NCBI GenBank assembly: GCA_000722615.1
Contig: JOKI01000018.1
Location: 1 to 64,000 of the forward strand
Direction: 5' to 3'
DNA from: Pseudorhizobium pelagicum
GTDB lineage: Bacteria > Pseudomonadota > Alphaproteobacteria > Rhizobiales > Rhizobiaceae
DNA: 64,000 nt
Below, one piece after another: positions 25,845-34,818 of this stretch. A program made the position numbers and the translations under genes. Under the pieces are notes generated by a model. It had not been told where the DNA came from, did no database searches, and saw nothing but the letters and a program-made list of their open reading frames with translations. The stretch's first letter is position 1. The number at the start of each line of letters is the position of its first letter.

Positions 25845-27386
25845 ATGGAGACTGGGATCATTCGCCGCCACCCCCTGTTTGGACTGTTGGCTGTCCTGGT
25901 CCTGGCGGGCGTCATGCTGCGCATCGTCAACGTTCTCATGGAACCCCGTCTGTGGGCAGACGAGATCTTCTCCGTTGCCCTTGCGGAAAGCCCGCTGGTC
26001 GATATTGTCCTGGCCACGCTGCGCTTTGACACGCACCCACCCCTGTACTATCTGCAACTGCATGGTTGGGCGGCCATCGCCGACAGCGACCGGTGGTTCA
26101 TCGTTAATTCCACGCTCCAGAGCATCGCCGCGATTGCCGTGCTTTTCCTTGCATGCCGCAAGATCTTCGGGGTTTCCCCGGCGCTCTGGGCCGCTGCAAT
26201 TCTTGCTCTCATGCCGTTGCAGTTGTTCTTCGCCGAGAACGTGCGCATGTACGCCATGGTGATGATCCTGGAGATCAGCCTCTGGTATGTTCTGCAAAGG
26301 ATGGAGCAGAGTGGACGCACATCCATGCCCTTCCTGTGGGCAGCTCTCGGTCTCGGGCTCGGTCTGACGCTGACCCATGGGCTTGGCTTCTTCGTCGCCT
26401 TTTTTCTGTTTCTGGCCACCATCTTGCGGATGATGAAGCGTGCCGGTCGACGCGAGGTCATCCGGCTCGTCGTGGTCTATGGCGTGGTTGCTTTGGGGGC
26501 AGTCTATCCGCTGGCCATTGGCGCTCTTCGTCAGACCGAGGGGCTGGCCAGCTGGGATCTGTCCACCATCGGCATCCATCTCACCCTCACGTTTCTGGGA
26601 ATGGAGTTCCCATGGCCGACCCTGGCCGGCTTCCTGATCCTGCCGCTCATGCTGCTGTTGCCGATGACGCAGCCGGCCAGCCGGTGGACGGTGGGCCTGC
26701 TGGTCTTGCTGCCACTGTGTGTCCTGCTGTTCATCTCGGTGGCGTTCAAGCCGGTTTTCATCTACCGGACGCTTGGTCTGTTTCTTCCCTTTGTCGCCAT
26801 CGCGCTGGGTCTTTATGCCGACGCGGTGTTTCGCGCCAGAATGCCGCTGCGGCAATCGGCGGCCATGGCGGTCACCATGCTGCTGCTCGTCGCCAGCATC
26901 AACTACACCCTTCGGTTCGAAAAGGCCGGATATCGCGATCTGATCGGCACCTGGGAGGCACGTTCTGCGGCGGACTCCATCATGTTGACCAATGGTCCGT
27001 CGGAATTCTGGGCGGTCTTGCGGTATCTGGAAGGCGGACGTGGCAGATCCAGCGCATTGGCCATCCAGCCCCCCGTTCGCAGCCACATGCTTCGCCTCAA
27101 GCAGAGGCTGGAAGCCGCAGGTCGAGGTGGCCTGTTTGGAAGCAGCGATCACGCAGCCGTGGGCATGCGGCTCGTCTACCCCTATGTGCCAGTCCAGATC
27201 GTCGCGTCGGGGCAGAGCTTCTGGCTTCTCAACCCAAGCGCTGCCGATTGTCGGGTGCTGGCTCTTGCGGACGCCGAGTTTCGCAAGGTCGAGGCATATT
27301 CATCCAGGGGGCAGCACCTGATCCGATGCCAAAGATCTTCCGGATCTCTTTCATCGCCGCCACCAGAGACGCACGGCAGTGGCTAG
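25845..27386 (+). CDS. GT-C (GT39/ArnT-like) membrane glycosyltransferase
   Basis: A protein of 513 aa with about ten to twelve membrane helices. The first periplasmic loop has the catalytic acidic motif LWADEIFS followed by FDTHPPLYY, typical of polyprenyl-phosphate-sugar-dependent (PMT/ArnT-like) transferases. A soluble C-terminal domain of about 150 residues follows. It would transfer a sugar from a polyprenyl-phosphate donor on the periplasmic side. The gtrA- and gtrB-like genes at 39241 and 36311 could supply such a donor. It is divergent from the SGNH-like gene; the 286-base gap should hold both promoters. Confidence 0.85.
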   Translation: METGIIRRHPLFGLLAVLVLAGVMLRIVNVLMEPRLWADEIFSVALAESPLVDIVLATLRFDTHPPLYYLQLHGWAAIADSDRWFIVNSTLQSIAAIAVLFLACRKIFGVSPALWAAAILALMPLQLFFAENVRMYAMVMILEISLWYVLQRMEQSGRTSMPFLWAALGLGLGLTLTHGLGFFVAFFLFLATILRMMKRAGRREVIRLVVVYGVVALGAVYPLAIGALRQTEGLASWDLSTIGIHLTLTFLGMEFPWPTLAGFLILPLMLLLPMTQPASRWTVGLLVLLPLCVLLFISVAFKPVFIYRTLGLFLPFVAIALGLYADAVFRARMPLRQSAAMAVTMLLLVASINYTLRFEKAGYRDLIGTWEARSAADSIMLTNGPSEFWAVLRYLEGGRGRSSALAIQPPVRSHMLRLKQRLEAAGRGGLFGSSDHAAVGMRLVYPYVPVQIVASGQSFWLLNPSAADCRVLALADAEFRKVEAYSSRGQHLIRCQRSSGSLSSPPPETHGSG

Positions 27387-27783
27387 GGTGCGCGCCGCAG
27401 CCAGCCTTTTCCCCCGAGGGGAAGGGGCCGCGGGAATAGCGGCGCTTCATCGGATCCTCGAACGTCATCGCCGGTGGTGGGGCCGCATGTCGCTGGGGCG
27501 GCATTTACCTGTGCTGCAGCAGCGATCCTGTTGCATCGCGGATGCTGGTGCCGAAGATCGGAATGGTCGGGGGCGCAGTTGCGGTTGGGAAGCATATCGC
27601 GATCATGGTGCGACCGCTGCCTCTCTCAATCGAGGTCTCGCGCATCAGGGTGGTCCGGAAAAGGGTCGCCCAGACCCTGCACGGCAGCCGCCGCAGGCTA
27701 CTCTGAGGATTGGCTCCGTGCTACAGTCACAACGGGGAAGTCCAGCCGGGGGTCGTCGTTTCTGGGCACAAAGGCGCACTTCA
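27387..27783. other. Intergenic region before the BTAD regulator
   Basis: Nearly 400 bases with no convincing gene. The regulator frame is open through most of this stretch, but the upstream translation is Arg- and Gly-rich and domain-free, so it is treated as leader. No promoter or terminator could be fixed. Confidence 0.45.
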
Positions 27784-29571
27784 ATGTACCGAAGTGACGG
27801 CATGCGTGGAAAGTACCGGATGTACCTTCTGGGTCCCTTCGCCCTGACGGATCGTACCGGTGCGTCCCTTGCTCCCAGGTCGCAGAAGGCCCAGGCCTTG
27901 CTGGCGATGCTGGCTGTGGCCCGTCGGGGTGCGCGGTCGCGGGCGTGGTTGCGCGACAAGCTGTGGAGCGATCGCTCGCAAGAGCAGGCTTCGGCCAGCC
28001 TGCGACAGGCGCTGATGGAGATCCGAAAGTCGCTCGGCCTCGCCCGCGACCTGGTGCAGGCGGACAAGGTAACCGTATGGCTGGATCTGGAACAGATAGA
28101 GCTGGACATCGATGAGACGACCCTGTCGAGCGATGCGCATGATCAGCTTCTGGAGGGAATTGACATCCGCGACCCGGAGTTTGAGGACTGGTTAAGCCTC
28201 GAACGGCAGAACTGGCAGACAAGACGACAGGCTGATCGCCCGGTTTCCAAACACCAGCCTCAGAAGAGGCTCCCCGTCAGCAGCGGTCTGGTCGATCCGT
28301 TGCGTGTGGGACGTCACGAATATCCCGGCCCGGACCTCCTTGTCCGCGATGCAGGCATCGACCCGAGGGTCCTCGGTGCAGCGCCACCCTGGCCGGTGTT
28401 GATGCGCTTGCAGCCGCCGCAGGTGATCGGGCTGGGCGACAAGGGGCGCATCGTGGCGCTGCAGCTACAAAACCTCCTGACCCGATCGCTGGGCGAAACC
28501 CTTGGAATCGGCGTCGCCGATCTCTCCTTCGAGGGGTCGTCGCCAGCCGCGATAGAGGTCGATCCATCGCCAGCCAAGGTTCTTCCGATTACCGCCCGGA
28601 TACGTCTCACCTTCGAAGGCGATGCCGTCCTGGCGCAGGCGGTTCTTCGACGGCGATCCGACGGTGCCCATGTCTGGTCCGGGGAGCAAGTGGCCAATCG
28701 GTTCTCCGTCCGGTGTGGCAGCATGTCGGAGCTGCATCCGATCATCACCCGGATCGTGGATCAGGTGGGGGAGTACCTGCTGTCTCCATGGGTGGAGGAT
28801 CCCGCCTGCGCCGGGGCCGACCTTCTCCACGCAATCGATTCCATCTTCAGGCTGTCACGGCAAGATCTTGAACGGGCCGAACGGCTTCTGGCGCGTTGCA
28901 TCGCACAGGCTCCAAGCGGTGCAGCCTATGCCTGGCTGGCCTTCATCCGCACGTTTCAGATCGGACAAAGGTTCAATATTGCCGACACCCAGATGATGGA
29001 GGAGGCGCGCGCTTTGTCACACTGGGCACTCGATCTCGACGCGACCAATCCCGTGTCGCTTGCTCTGGTCGGGCACGTACACTCTTTTCTGTTTGCAGAT
29101 TACGATCGCGCGACGAACCTCTTCGAAAAGGCAATCCATCTCAACCCTGCCCAGCCCCTGGGCTGGGATCTCTATGCGATGTTGCATTGCTTCACGGGTC
29201 AACCTTCGAAAGCCGTGGCGATGTCCCGCTGGGTCAGCCAGTTGGTCGCCCATAGCCGCTACAAGTATTATTTCGACACCACCCGGTGCATCAGTGCCGC
29301 CCTGGCCGGGGACCATGCTGCTGCAATCGCGGCTGGAGAAGAGGCTTTGCTGGAGCGGCCGCAGTTCAACTCGGTCCTGCGTTACCTGGCGTCCAGTCAT
29401 GCGCATGCCAATCATCTCGAGCAGGCCGGGAAATACCTCATGCGCCTGCAGGTCATCGAGCCCGATCTGTCCATCAGCGCCATGCGGGAAAGCCGTTATC
29501 CGATCCTGGGAACGGAAGGGGGACAGCTGTTGATCGAGGGTTTGGTCAAGGCGGGTATTCGCGCGCAATAG
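27784..29571 (+). CDS. BTAD/SARP-type transcriptional regulator with TPR domain
   Basis: A protein of about 595 aa. The N-terminal winged-helix region of the OmpR/SARP type opens with MYLLGPFALTDRTGASLAPR and contains LLAMLAVARRGARSRAWLRD and ASASLRQALMEIRKSL, which lead into a BTAD-like helical part. The middle has a beta-strand-rich segment with GDAVLAQAVLRRRSDGAHVW, seen in adenylate-cyclase-linked regulators. The C-terminal half (about 340-590) is TPR-like (FEKAIHLNPAQPLGWDLYA). It lies just upstream, on the same strand, of the PAP2-like and protease genes, which it may control. The start could also be 27802. Confidence 0.78.
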   Translation: MYRSDGMRGKYRMYLLGPFALTDRTGASLAPRSQKAQALLAMLAVARRGARSRAWLRDKLWSDRSQEQASASLRQALMEIRKSLGLARDLVQADKVTVWLDLEQIELDIDETTLSSDAHDQLLEGIDIRDPEFEDWLSLERQNWQTRRQADRPVSKHQPQKRLPVSSGLVDPLRVGRHEYPGPDLLVRDAGIDPRVLGAAPPWPVLMRLQPPQVIGLGDKGRIVALQLQNLLTRSLGETLGIGVADLSFEGSSPAAIEVDPSPAKVLPITARIRLTFEGDAVLAQAVLRRRSDGAHVWSGEQVANRFSVRCGSMSELHPIITRIVDQVGEYLLSPWVEDPACAGADLLHAIDSIFRLSRQDLERAERLLARCIAQAPSGAAYAWLAFIRTFQIGQRFNIADTQMMEEARALSHWALDLDATNPVSLALVGHVHSFLFADYDRATNLFEKAIHLNPAQPLGWDLYAMLHCFTGQPSKAVAMSRWVSQLVAHSRYKYYFDTTRCISAALAGDHAAAIAAGEEALLERPQFNSVLRYLASSHAHANHLEQAGKYLMRLQVIEPDLSISAMRESRYPILGTEGGQLLIEGLVKAGIRAQ

Positions 29572-29607
29572 ACCATTGCAACGTCGCATGAGGAAAGGAG
29601 GGATACT

Positions 29608-30573
29608 ATGCCGGAAACACCATCGCCAGCCGTGGCATTTCTCAACGCATTCCCGTTCAAGGTGGAGCCGGATACGGTTCTTGCCTGTAGCGGTGACCGG
29701 ATTTTCCCCGGGTTGCACGGGCTCATCCCCGCCGCCGATACGAATGAACGGCCCGACGAAGACGAGCAGGGTCTGCCCCTGCCTCCCACCGCCGTCATCA
29801 GGACGCTGGCCGTCATGAGCGTTGCAAACAAGGCGGTCCTCAACAAGAACAAGAATAAAAACAAGAACAAGAACAAGAACAAAGCGGCCGGAGGCATCAC
29901 CGCTCAGGCGTCGGCGCAACTCGTCCCGGCCTTCGAGCTGCGCCGCCTCCATCAGCAACCATCCGTCAGCGCCTTCACCGCCGCCAGACGGTTCTGCTGG
30001 GAGACGCTGAACATCCTTGCGCCTCCTGGCCCCGACTGCACGCGGCTTGAGACCGCGGTGCTGCTGTCGATGCAAAAGCGGGACCGGGAGCGCGCAAGGC
30101 GGCTGGCGGACATTGAAAGAGAGGCGACGATCTCGGTATCGGAATTTACCCGTCCCCTTCATGTGGAGGACGTGGCGGGTTATTCGGCCACCGAGGGGGT
30201 GTTCCAGTCGATTCTGACCGCTTGCGAATACGTCGGGCTCATCTACAAGGACAAGTTCGACCGGTTGCGGCCCAGCCATTTCGAACCGCTGCTCAGGCCG
30301 CTTCTTGCTGTCCCGCCGCATGCGGCCTTCCCCAGCAATCACGCCTTTCAGTGCTATTCGATCGCCTTTGCCTTCGCGACAATCCTGCCGGAGCACCCGG
30401 CCACGGATGAACTGGCACGCATTGCCCAGAACGTGGCGGAGAACCGCGAGTGGGCGGGCCTCCATTACCCAAGCGACACACAGGCGGGCCGCGAACTGGC
30501 GCGTCGCTTCGCACCCTATCTTCACGATGCCTTCGGTCAGAGCTTTCAGGCGGTACGAGCGGAATGGACGTAG
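29608..30573 (+). CDS. PAP2/haloperoxidase-fold protein with Asn-Lys repeat
   Basis: A protein of 321 aa with no signal peptide or membrane helix. The C-terminal part keeps the three phosphatase/vanadium-haloperoxidase motifs: Lys214-x6-Arg221-Pro222, PSNH (242-245, in place of PSGH), and Arg280-x5-His286-x3-Asp290. An acid phosphatase or haloperoxidase activity is therefore possible; the substrate is unknown. Residues 79-92 are seven Asn-Lys dipeptides encoded by hexanucleotide repeats, dividing an N-terminal segment without known similarity from the catalytic part. GGAGGG lies before the ATG. It sits 36 bases after the regulator and 39 bases before the protease. Confidence 0.75.
   Translation: MPETPSPAVAFLNAFPFKVEPDTVLACSGDRIFPGLHGLIPAADTNERPDEDEQGLPLPPTAVIRTLAVMSVANKAVLNKNKNKNKNKNKNKAAGGITAQASAQLVPAFELRRLHQQPSVSAFTAARRFCWETLNILAPPGPDCTRLETAVLLSMQKRDRERARRLADIEREATISVSEFTRPLHVEDVAGYSATEGVFQSILTACEYVGLIYKDKFDRLRPSHFEPLLRPLLAVPPHAAFPSNHAFQCYSIAFAFATILPEHPATDELARIAQNVAENREWAGLHYPSDTQAGRELARRFAPYLHDAFGQSFQAVRAEWT
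29842..29883 (+). repeat. Hexanucleotide tandem repeat encoding (Asn-Lys)7
   Basis: Seven consecutive six-base units of the form AAYAAR (mostly AACAAG) lie in frame in the PAP2-like gene. They are strikingly A-rich in a GC-rich gene. Copy-number changes would keep the reading frame, so variation would change linker length rather than switch the gene off. Confidence 0.95.
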
Positions 30574-30612
30574 AGCGCCGCTGAGGGCGGTGAACCCAAG
30601 GAGGATGTCAAC

Positions 30613-32301
30613 ATGGGCATTGCAGCTGAGCATTCCAGTGAGGTTCCTCAATCCTACTATTATCTGTGGCACCTGGCCGCGTTGAAGGTCATCGACGCAG
30701 ACTTCGGGCCGGTGCCCACCACGGTTCCCGGTCCCGGAGCATCGGCGGTGCAGGCCACGGACCGACCGGCGGTGACCTCCACGGTGTGGGATCGCATTGC
30801 CGCGGCAGGGCCTGTGGTGCCGGCGAGGGTCGCTCTCGTCGACGTCGGCATTGCCCCGGACCACCCCAACCTGGCGACGCGTCTGGAGCAGGATCGGTGC
30901 ATCGATCTGACGTCGCATCCGTTCGGTGCACGCACCACGGCGGTCCTTGACGAAATGGATCCCTACAGCCCTGAGCAATCGGAAGCCTTCTTTGCCGGCC
31001 TGAACCTGGACGGGCTTGGCCCTCTCGGCCTCTCCAACGAGGATCAGGAGTACCTCGAAAGCCTGACGGCTGAAATCGCAGGCTCCTCTGGATGCGTTCG
31101 CCGGCTGATCAATCCTGAGGCGCTATTTGCCGCGCATGGCACCGCCTGTGCCGGGCTGATTGCAGGCGAGCCGGCGGCCATCGCCACGGGGACCGGCGAG
31201 ATAGCCTTGCCCGAGGCTCTGTTTGCGACGTCGGGGCATCCATCGCAGCCGAACGGCAACCGCAATCTCTTGCCCTATTTCGGCGTCGACCCGTTCTCGC
31301 GCTTGATGTCGATCCGCACGTCCTTCGACGCGGATCCGATGCAGTTTATCGCCGCCTTCCTTTACGCCCATCATCAGCAAGCCGATGTCATTGTGCTGCC
31401 GCGCGGGCTTCCCGATCCTGAACGCTCCCGGCTGGTGCCCAAGGTCGAGTTGACGGGGGATACGCAAAGCTACCAGAACCGGCTGGCGGCGGATCTCGTG
31501 GGCCGCCTCTCTGCCGGCGGTGGCGGAGAGGAACTCGATCCCAAGTCGCCGCAAAGCAGCGAGAGTAGCCGCAGGCTCTGGACGATCCTGAAGCACGTCA
31601 TCCTCGCCGTGAGCCGGAAGATCCCGATCGTCTGCGCCGCCGGAAACAGCGGCGAGAGCCAGCTCATCTATCCCGCAAGTCTTTCTGCAGAGCAAAACGG
31701 CATCATTGCCGTAGGCGCGGTGACCGTCGAAGGCTTCCGCTCGGGATACAGCAACTACGGCGATGGGCTGACGGTAGTGGCTCCCTCCGATGATGACGAG
31801 GTCATCAACAGGCACCAGTTGCGCGTTGACCGGCAGTCGCCGTTTCATGCCCGCCACGCCTACCTTGCCGGCCGTTCCAGGGAATATCGTTACTCCGGCT
31901 TCAGCCTGCTGACGACCGACCTTCCCGGCTCCTGGGGTTACGACCGCGGCGACGAGCCGTGGTCGTCACTGCCGCCGGAACAGAACCAGGGCATCGGCGG
32001 CGGCTACTATACCAGCTTCGGAGGGACATCCGGTGCAGCGGCGCTGATTGGAGGAGTCTGCGCTCTGATACAAAGAGCACACAAGACCAGCCACGGTCAG
32101 GGCGCTCGGCTCGATGGTGTCGCGGTGAAGTCAGTTCTCACGGCGGCGTCGGACCACCAACGGGTTGTCACGCCGGGTCTTCGTCCGCTCACGCCTGACT
32201 GCATGAACGCAGACCAGGAAGACAACAAAGGCCCGGTGTATTTCTTCGGAGCCGGCCTGCCAGACGCAACAGCAGCGGTTCAGGCGGCTCTCGCATCCTA
32301 G
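30613..32301 (+). CDS. Subtilisin-like (S8) serine protease
   Basis: A protein of 562 aa with a complete S8 catalytic triad: Asp77 (ARVALVDVGIAP), His175 (AAHGTACAGLIAG) and Ser473 (FGGTSGAAALIGG), and the oxyanion Asn345 (CAAGNSGES). No signal peptide is visible (start MGIAAEHSSEVPQ), so it may act in the cytoplasm or use another export route. A large insertion of about 160 residues separates the His motif from the oxyanion Asn. GAACCCAAGGAGG precedes the ATG. It lies in the same run as the PAP2-like gene and upstream of three small exported-type peptides, which are candidate substrates by position only. Confidence 0.88.
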   Translation: MGIAAEHSSEVPQSYYYLWHLAALKVIDADFGPVPTTVPGPGASAVQATDRPAVTSTVWDRIAAAGPVVPARVALVDVGIAPDHPNLATRLEQDRCIDLTSHPFGARTTAVLDEMDPYSPEQSEAFFAGLNLDGLGPLGLSNEDQEYLESLTAEIAGSSGCVRRLINPEALFAAHGTACAGLIAGEPAAIATGTGEIALPEALFATSGHPSQPNGNRNLLPYFGVDPFSRLMSIRTSFDADPMQFIAAFLYAHHQQADVIVLPRGLPDPERSRLVPKVELTGDTQSYQNRLAADLVGRLSAGGGGEELDPKSPQSSESSRRLWTILKHVILAVSRKIPIVCAAGNSGESQLIYPASLSAEQNGIIAVGAVTVEGFRSGYSNYGDGLTVVAPSDDDEVINRHQLRVDRQSPFHARHAYLAGRSREYRYSGFSLLTTDLPGSWGYDRGDEPWSSLPPEQNQGIGGGYYTSFGGTSGAAALIGGVCALIQRAHKTSHGQGARLDGVAVKSVLTAASDHQRVVTPGLRPLTPDCMNADQEDNKGPVYFFGAGLPDATAAVQAALAS

Positions 32302-32551
32302 TCGAAAGGCTGCGCGATGGTTTAGCATCTCCGGGGGTGGTGACTCCGGATCTTGAATCCGACACCTCCATCTGATCGGTGCGCGACCTGTCGGGTCCCT
32401 GCGCCGGCGACATTTTTCCACGCACGCCTCTTTTTTCACGCCGCGTTGACGGTGGATTTTCGCACGACTGACGCCGGTGCGCGATGCTCCTTTCAACAAC
32501 AAAGGCGACGCCGATCAACGGCGTGCCGAGACTGAAGAAGGGAGAAGAGCA

Positions 32552-32767
32552 ATGCGCAAAAAGATCCAGCATCTCACTGCAGCTCTTGTCGCCTGGGTGG
32601 CATTGCACGGCAACAGCCATCACGGCGACGGCATCTATCCTGTCAGGGGATCAGTGATCGACCTGCAGCGCGATCAGCAGGGCTGGGGCGCGGCCAACAG
32701 ACGACACAGGCTCGTCTTCGGCTCGAGCAAGGCGGGCGACTACTACGAGGGGGCGTTGCCACCCTAG
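32552..32767 (+). CDS. Small peptide with GDYYEG motif
   Basis: A protein of 71 aa with a short basic N-terminus and hydrophobic stretch (LTAALVAWVALHG), possibly a signal sequence, and a C-terminal AGDYYEGALPP. The motif recurs in the two following small proteins (GEDFQG, GEYYSG, GDYFAG). GGGAGAAGAG lies before the ATG at 32552. No known family is recognised. It follows the protease by 250 bases on the same strand. Confidence 0.6.
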   Translation: MRKKIQHLTAALVAWVALHGNSHHGDGIYPVRGSVIDLQRDQQGWGAANRRHRLVFGSSKAGDYYEGALPP

Positions 32768-32836
32768 TGCAAGCCGCCTCACACGCACGAAACAGGCTGC
32801 CCGCCAAGGGTGGCAAACCAGAAAAGGGATAGCAAC

Positions 32837-33070
32837 ATGAGAAAGATACTGCTGACGGCCAGCCTGGTCCTGGTGGCAGGCATGGCAATAGTCAGGGCAG
32901 CTTCCGCTGCCGAGGGTGAAGACTTTCAAGGTGCCGAGCTCGCACTGGGCATCATGCCTGTTGACCAGGTGGTCACGGGCGGCCCGCGATGGAAGAAACC
33001 CGGCGTGTCACGCATGCCGACATCGCAAGACAACCGCCAACCCCATGACAGCGCCAAGGGCGCCCGGTGA
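32837..33070 (+). CDS. Small exported peptide with GEDFQG motif
   Basis: A protein of 77 aa with a clear Sec-type signal peptide (ILLTASLVLVAGMAIVRAASA, cleavage predicted before AEGED). The predicted mature part begins AEGEDFQGAELALG and is rich in polar residues. The ATG at 32837 has AAAAGGGATAG upstream. Together with its neighbours at 32552 and 33149 it forms a run of small related proteins, 69 and 78 bases apart. Function unknown. Confidence 0.65.
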   Translation: MRKILLTASLVLVAGMAIVRAASAAEGEDFQGAELALGIMPVDQVVTGGPRWKKPGVSRMPTSQDNRQPHDSAKGAR

Positions 33071-33148
33071 TCAGCACCGGGACCCACACGGATCCTCAAC
33101 CCAACCGCGCGGTGGAACACCCCGTGCGACCAACGAAAGGGCAGACCC

Positions 33149-33382
33149 ATGAAAACCACATACACCATCCTCGCCGCCGCATTGATGGCCTCGGCAGCCT
33201 TTGCCACCGCAGCATCCGCGGCCGAAGGGGAATACTATTCGGGTGCCGGTGCGGCAGCTCACGCCACAGGCGTCGACCTCGTCACAACCCACTCGACCAG
33301 CGCTTTCCTGCCGCGTGCGATGACGGGCAGCGATACGATTGACAGCGGCGACTACTTCGCGGGATCTGACCGCCACCGCTAA
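33149..33382 (+). CDS. Small exported peptide with two GD/EYY-type motifs
   Basis: A protein of 77 aa with a strong signal peptide (MKTTYTILAAALMASAAFAT, predicted cleavage after AASA). The mature N-terminus AEGEYYSGAG closely matches the previous gene (AEGEDFQGAE), and a second copy of the motif (SGDYFAGSD) lies near the C-terminus. GAAAGGGCAGA precedes the ATG. The likeness across three adjacent genes points to local duplication. Function unknown. Confidence 0.68.
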   Translation: MKTTYTILAAALMASAAFATAASAAEGEYYSGAGAAAHATGVDLVTTHSTSAFLPRAMTGSDTIDSGDYFAGSDRHR

Positions 33383-34113
33383 TACGATGTCGAAGGGCAC
33401 CCAGCACGTTCATCGTCCAAGGATGGCGTCCTGCGTGCCCTTCGACGCAAGCCTTGCCACCTCGCGTAACACGCTGTCTCTGCTTGCCGCGACGCTCTTT
33501 CCCGGGCCCATGCCGATGACGAAACGCGCGACGTGGTCCTCCACCATGGCTGGTGAGGAGGAGGCGACCGCCGGGCCGATTGCAAGATCCTGCAACAGAC
33601 ACCAATTCGCTCCGTGAGCTTTTCGCGACCGTACGGGTCATGGCCGAACGCCACCCGCAGGCGGTGGGCGCCTTACACGGTCCGCGCGAGAAAGGAAGCG
33701 ATCCAATCGCCCTGCAGCGGCAGCGTGATCTCGATGTCGAGGGCTTCGTCGCGCAGTAGTCCATCGCGTCACACCAGGGACAAACGTCTCGGTCGGTGTG
33801 GCGACAGCCAGCGGGCCCTGACGATCACCGCCTTGCCGGTGTGGGGCGCTTTGCCGCAACGAAAAGGGGGCTGGGAGAAATGAACCCGAAGGCGTCTCAT
33901 CTGCGGCACCTTCGGGTTCTCCCTCGGCCCCCAAGCCATGAGGATGGTCCTCGACAGCCTTCCCGGCAAGTCATCCCATGGGCGTAGCTTCACCGCCAAA
34001 GGAAGGAGGCCTGGCAGCCGCAGGCGCAACCCGGAACCGCGCGCCGGGGCAGGGGGCTCGCCATCCTCTCAGGTCATGCAAGACAGGATCTTTGTTGCGC
34101 TGTTGAGGATGGG
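33383..34113. other. Region without a recognisable gene
   Basis: About 730 bases between the last small peptide gene and the DUF982 gene. Several short frames on both strands have no domain, no good ribosome-binding site and biased composition. A degraded gene may lie at 33410-33770 on the minus strand, but no family can be named. The long inverted repeat at 33882-33919 is the only clear structure. Confidence 0.5.
33882..33919. terminator. Hairpin with 11-base perfect stem
   Basis: GAACCCGAAGG (33882-33892) pairs exactly with CCTTCGGGTTC (33909-33919) around a 16-base loop. The flanks (GGGGCTGGGAGA before and TCCCTCGGCCCC after) extend the pairing with a few mismatches. It lacks a T tract but could end the peptide transcript or the convergent DUF982 transcript. 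Confidence 0.45.
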
Positions 34114-34470
34114 TCACTGCACCGGATCGATCTCGGGTCTGCCATCGACATCATCCGCCACGGGGCCATCGGCATAAGCAGAGATGTCGGCGACGCCATA
34201 GGCCGTGCGGGCGGCCGCCAGGAAGGCAACCCGCACCGCCGCGCTGGTCGTGCGGCGTCTGAGAAACTCGGAGGCAAGATGGCGTGCCCGCAGGTATTCA
34301 TCATTGCGTTCGGCCGTCCAGCGATTGGCCATGAAGCTCAAGGCTTCGGCGGGATTGCCGATCACCTCCCGGCGATAGGGCCCGGTCACGACGGTGATGG
34401 GATGAGACCAGTCGCTCCAGCCACGGTCTGCCTCAGCGGCCGGTGAACGGCGTCCCCTGATCCTTGCCAT
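34114..34470 (-). CDS. DUF982-family protein
   Basis: A protein of 118 aa with the layout of DUF982, a small family common in rhizobia: an N-terminal strand pair (SHPITVVTGPYRREVIGNPA), a central Trp-Arg helix (ALSFMANRWTAERNDEY) and a C-terminal helix (AAVRVAFLAAARTAYGV). The function of the family is unknown. AGGAGAAGAGC gives a strong ribosome-binding site for the ATG at 34470, so the upstream frame to 34509 is excluded. It lies 54 bases after another small minus-strand gene. Confidence 0.72.
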   Translation of the reverse strand: MARIRGRRSPAAEADRGWSDWSHPITVVTGPYRREVIGNPAEALSFMANRWTAERNDEYLRARHLASEFLRRRTTSAAVRVAFLAAARTAYGVADISAYADGPVADDVDGRPEIDPVQ

Positions 34471-34524
34471 GCTCTTCTCCTTCCGGTCGCTGCGCGGTGC
34501 TGGCATCACGACCCCCGTTGCCCT

Positions 34525-34818
34525 TCATGCCAGCACCACCAGCGCTTCCGCGTTCAACCGCGCCACCAGGCAATAGAACATCGTGGAATAGGCCATGACC
34601 GGCGTGCGCGGATCGGCCTCGCGCCTGGTCCAGTGCTTGAAACTGCCGGCAGCATCGCCAGGGCCGGCAAGGAAGGCAAGGCGCGGCCGAACGGCTGCTG
34701 GAATGCCCAGCAGCGCACGCAGGTCCTCGGCCGCGCCCTGCGGCACCTGAACGAAGTCGTACAGGTCTTCCCTGACCGCCGCTTCGTCGATCCCGTCGCA
34801 CTGGTCCGGTCTGATCAT
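34525..34818 (-). CDS. Hypothetical protein upstream of the DUF982 gene
   Basis: A protein of 97 aa starting MIRPDQCDGIDEAAVREDLY and ending LVARLNAEALVVLA. It has no signal peptide and no domain that I recognise. ACGGGAACC precedes the ATG at 34818; a GTG at 34851 would add 11 residues. Support is modest: an intact frame, same strand and close spacing to the DUF982 gene. Confidence 0.45.
   Translation of the reverse strand: MIRPDQCDGIDEAAVREDLYDFVQVPQGAAEDLRALLGIPAAVRPRLAFLAGPGDAAGSFKHWTRREADPRTPVMAYSTMFYCLVARLNAEALVVLA

Noticed and set aside
29496..29900. Minus-strand frame with an FLFLFL run that looks like a membrane helix
   Set aside because: It is the complement of the Asn-Lys repeat inside the PAP2-like gene.
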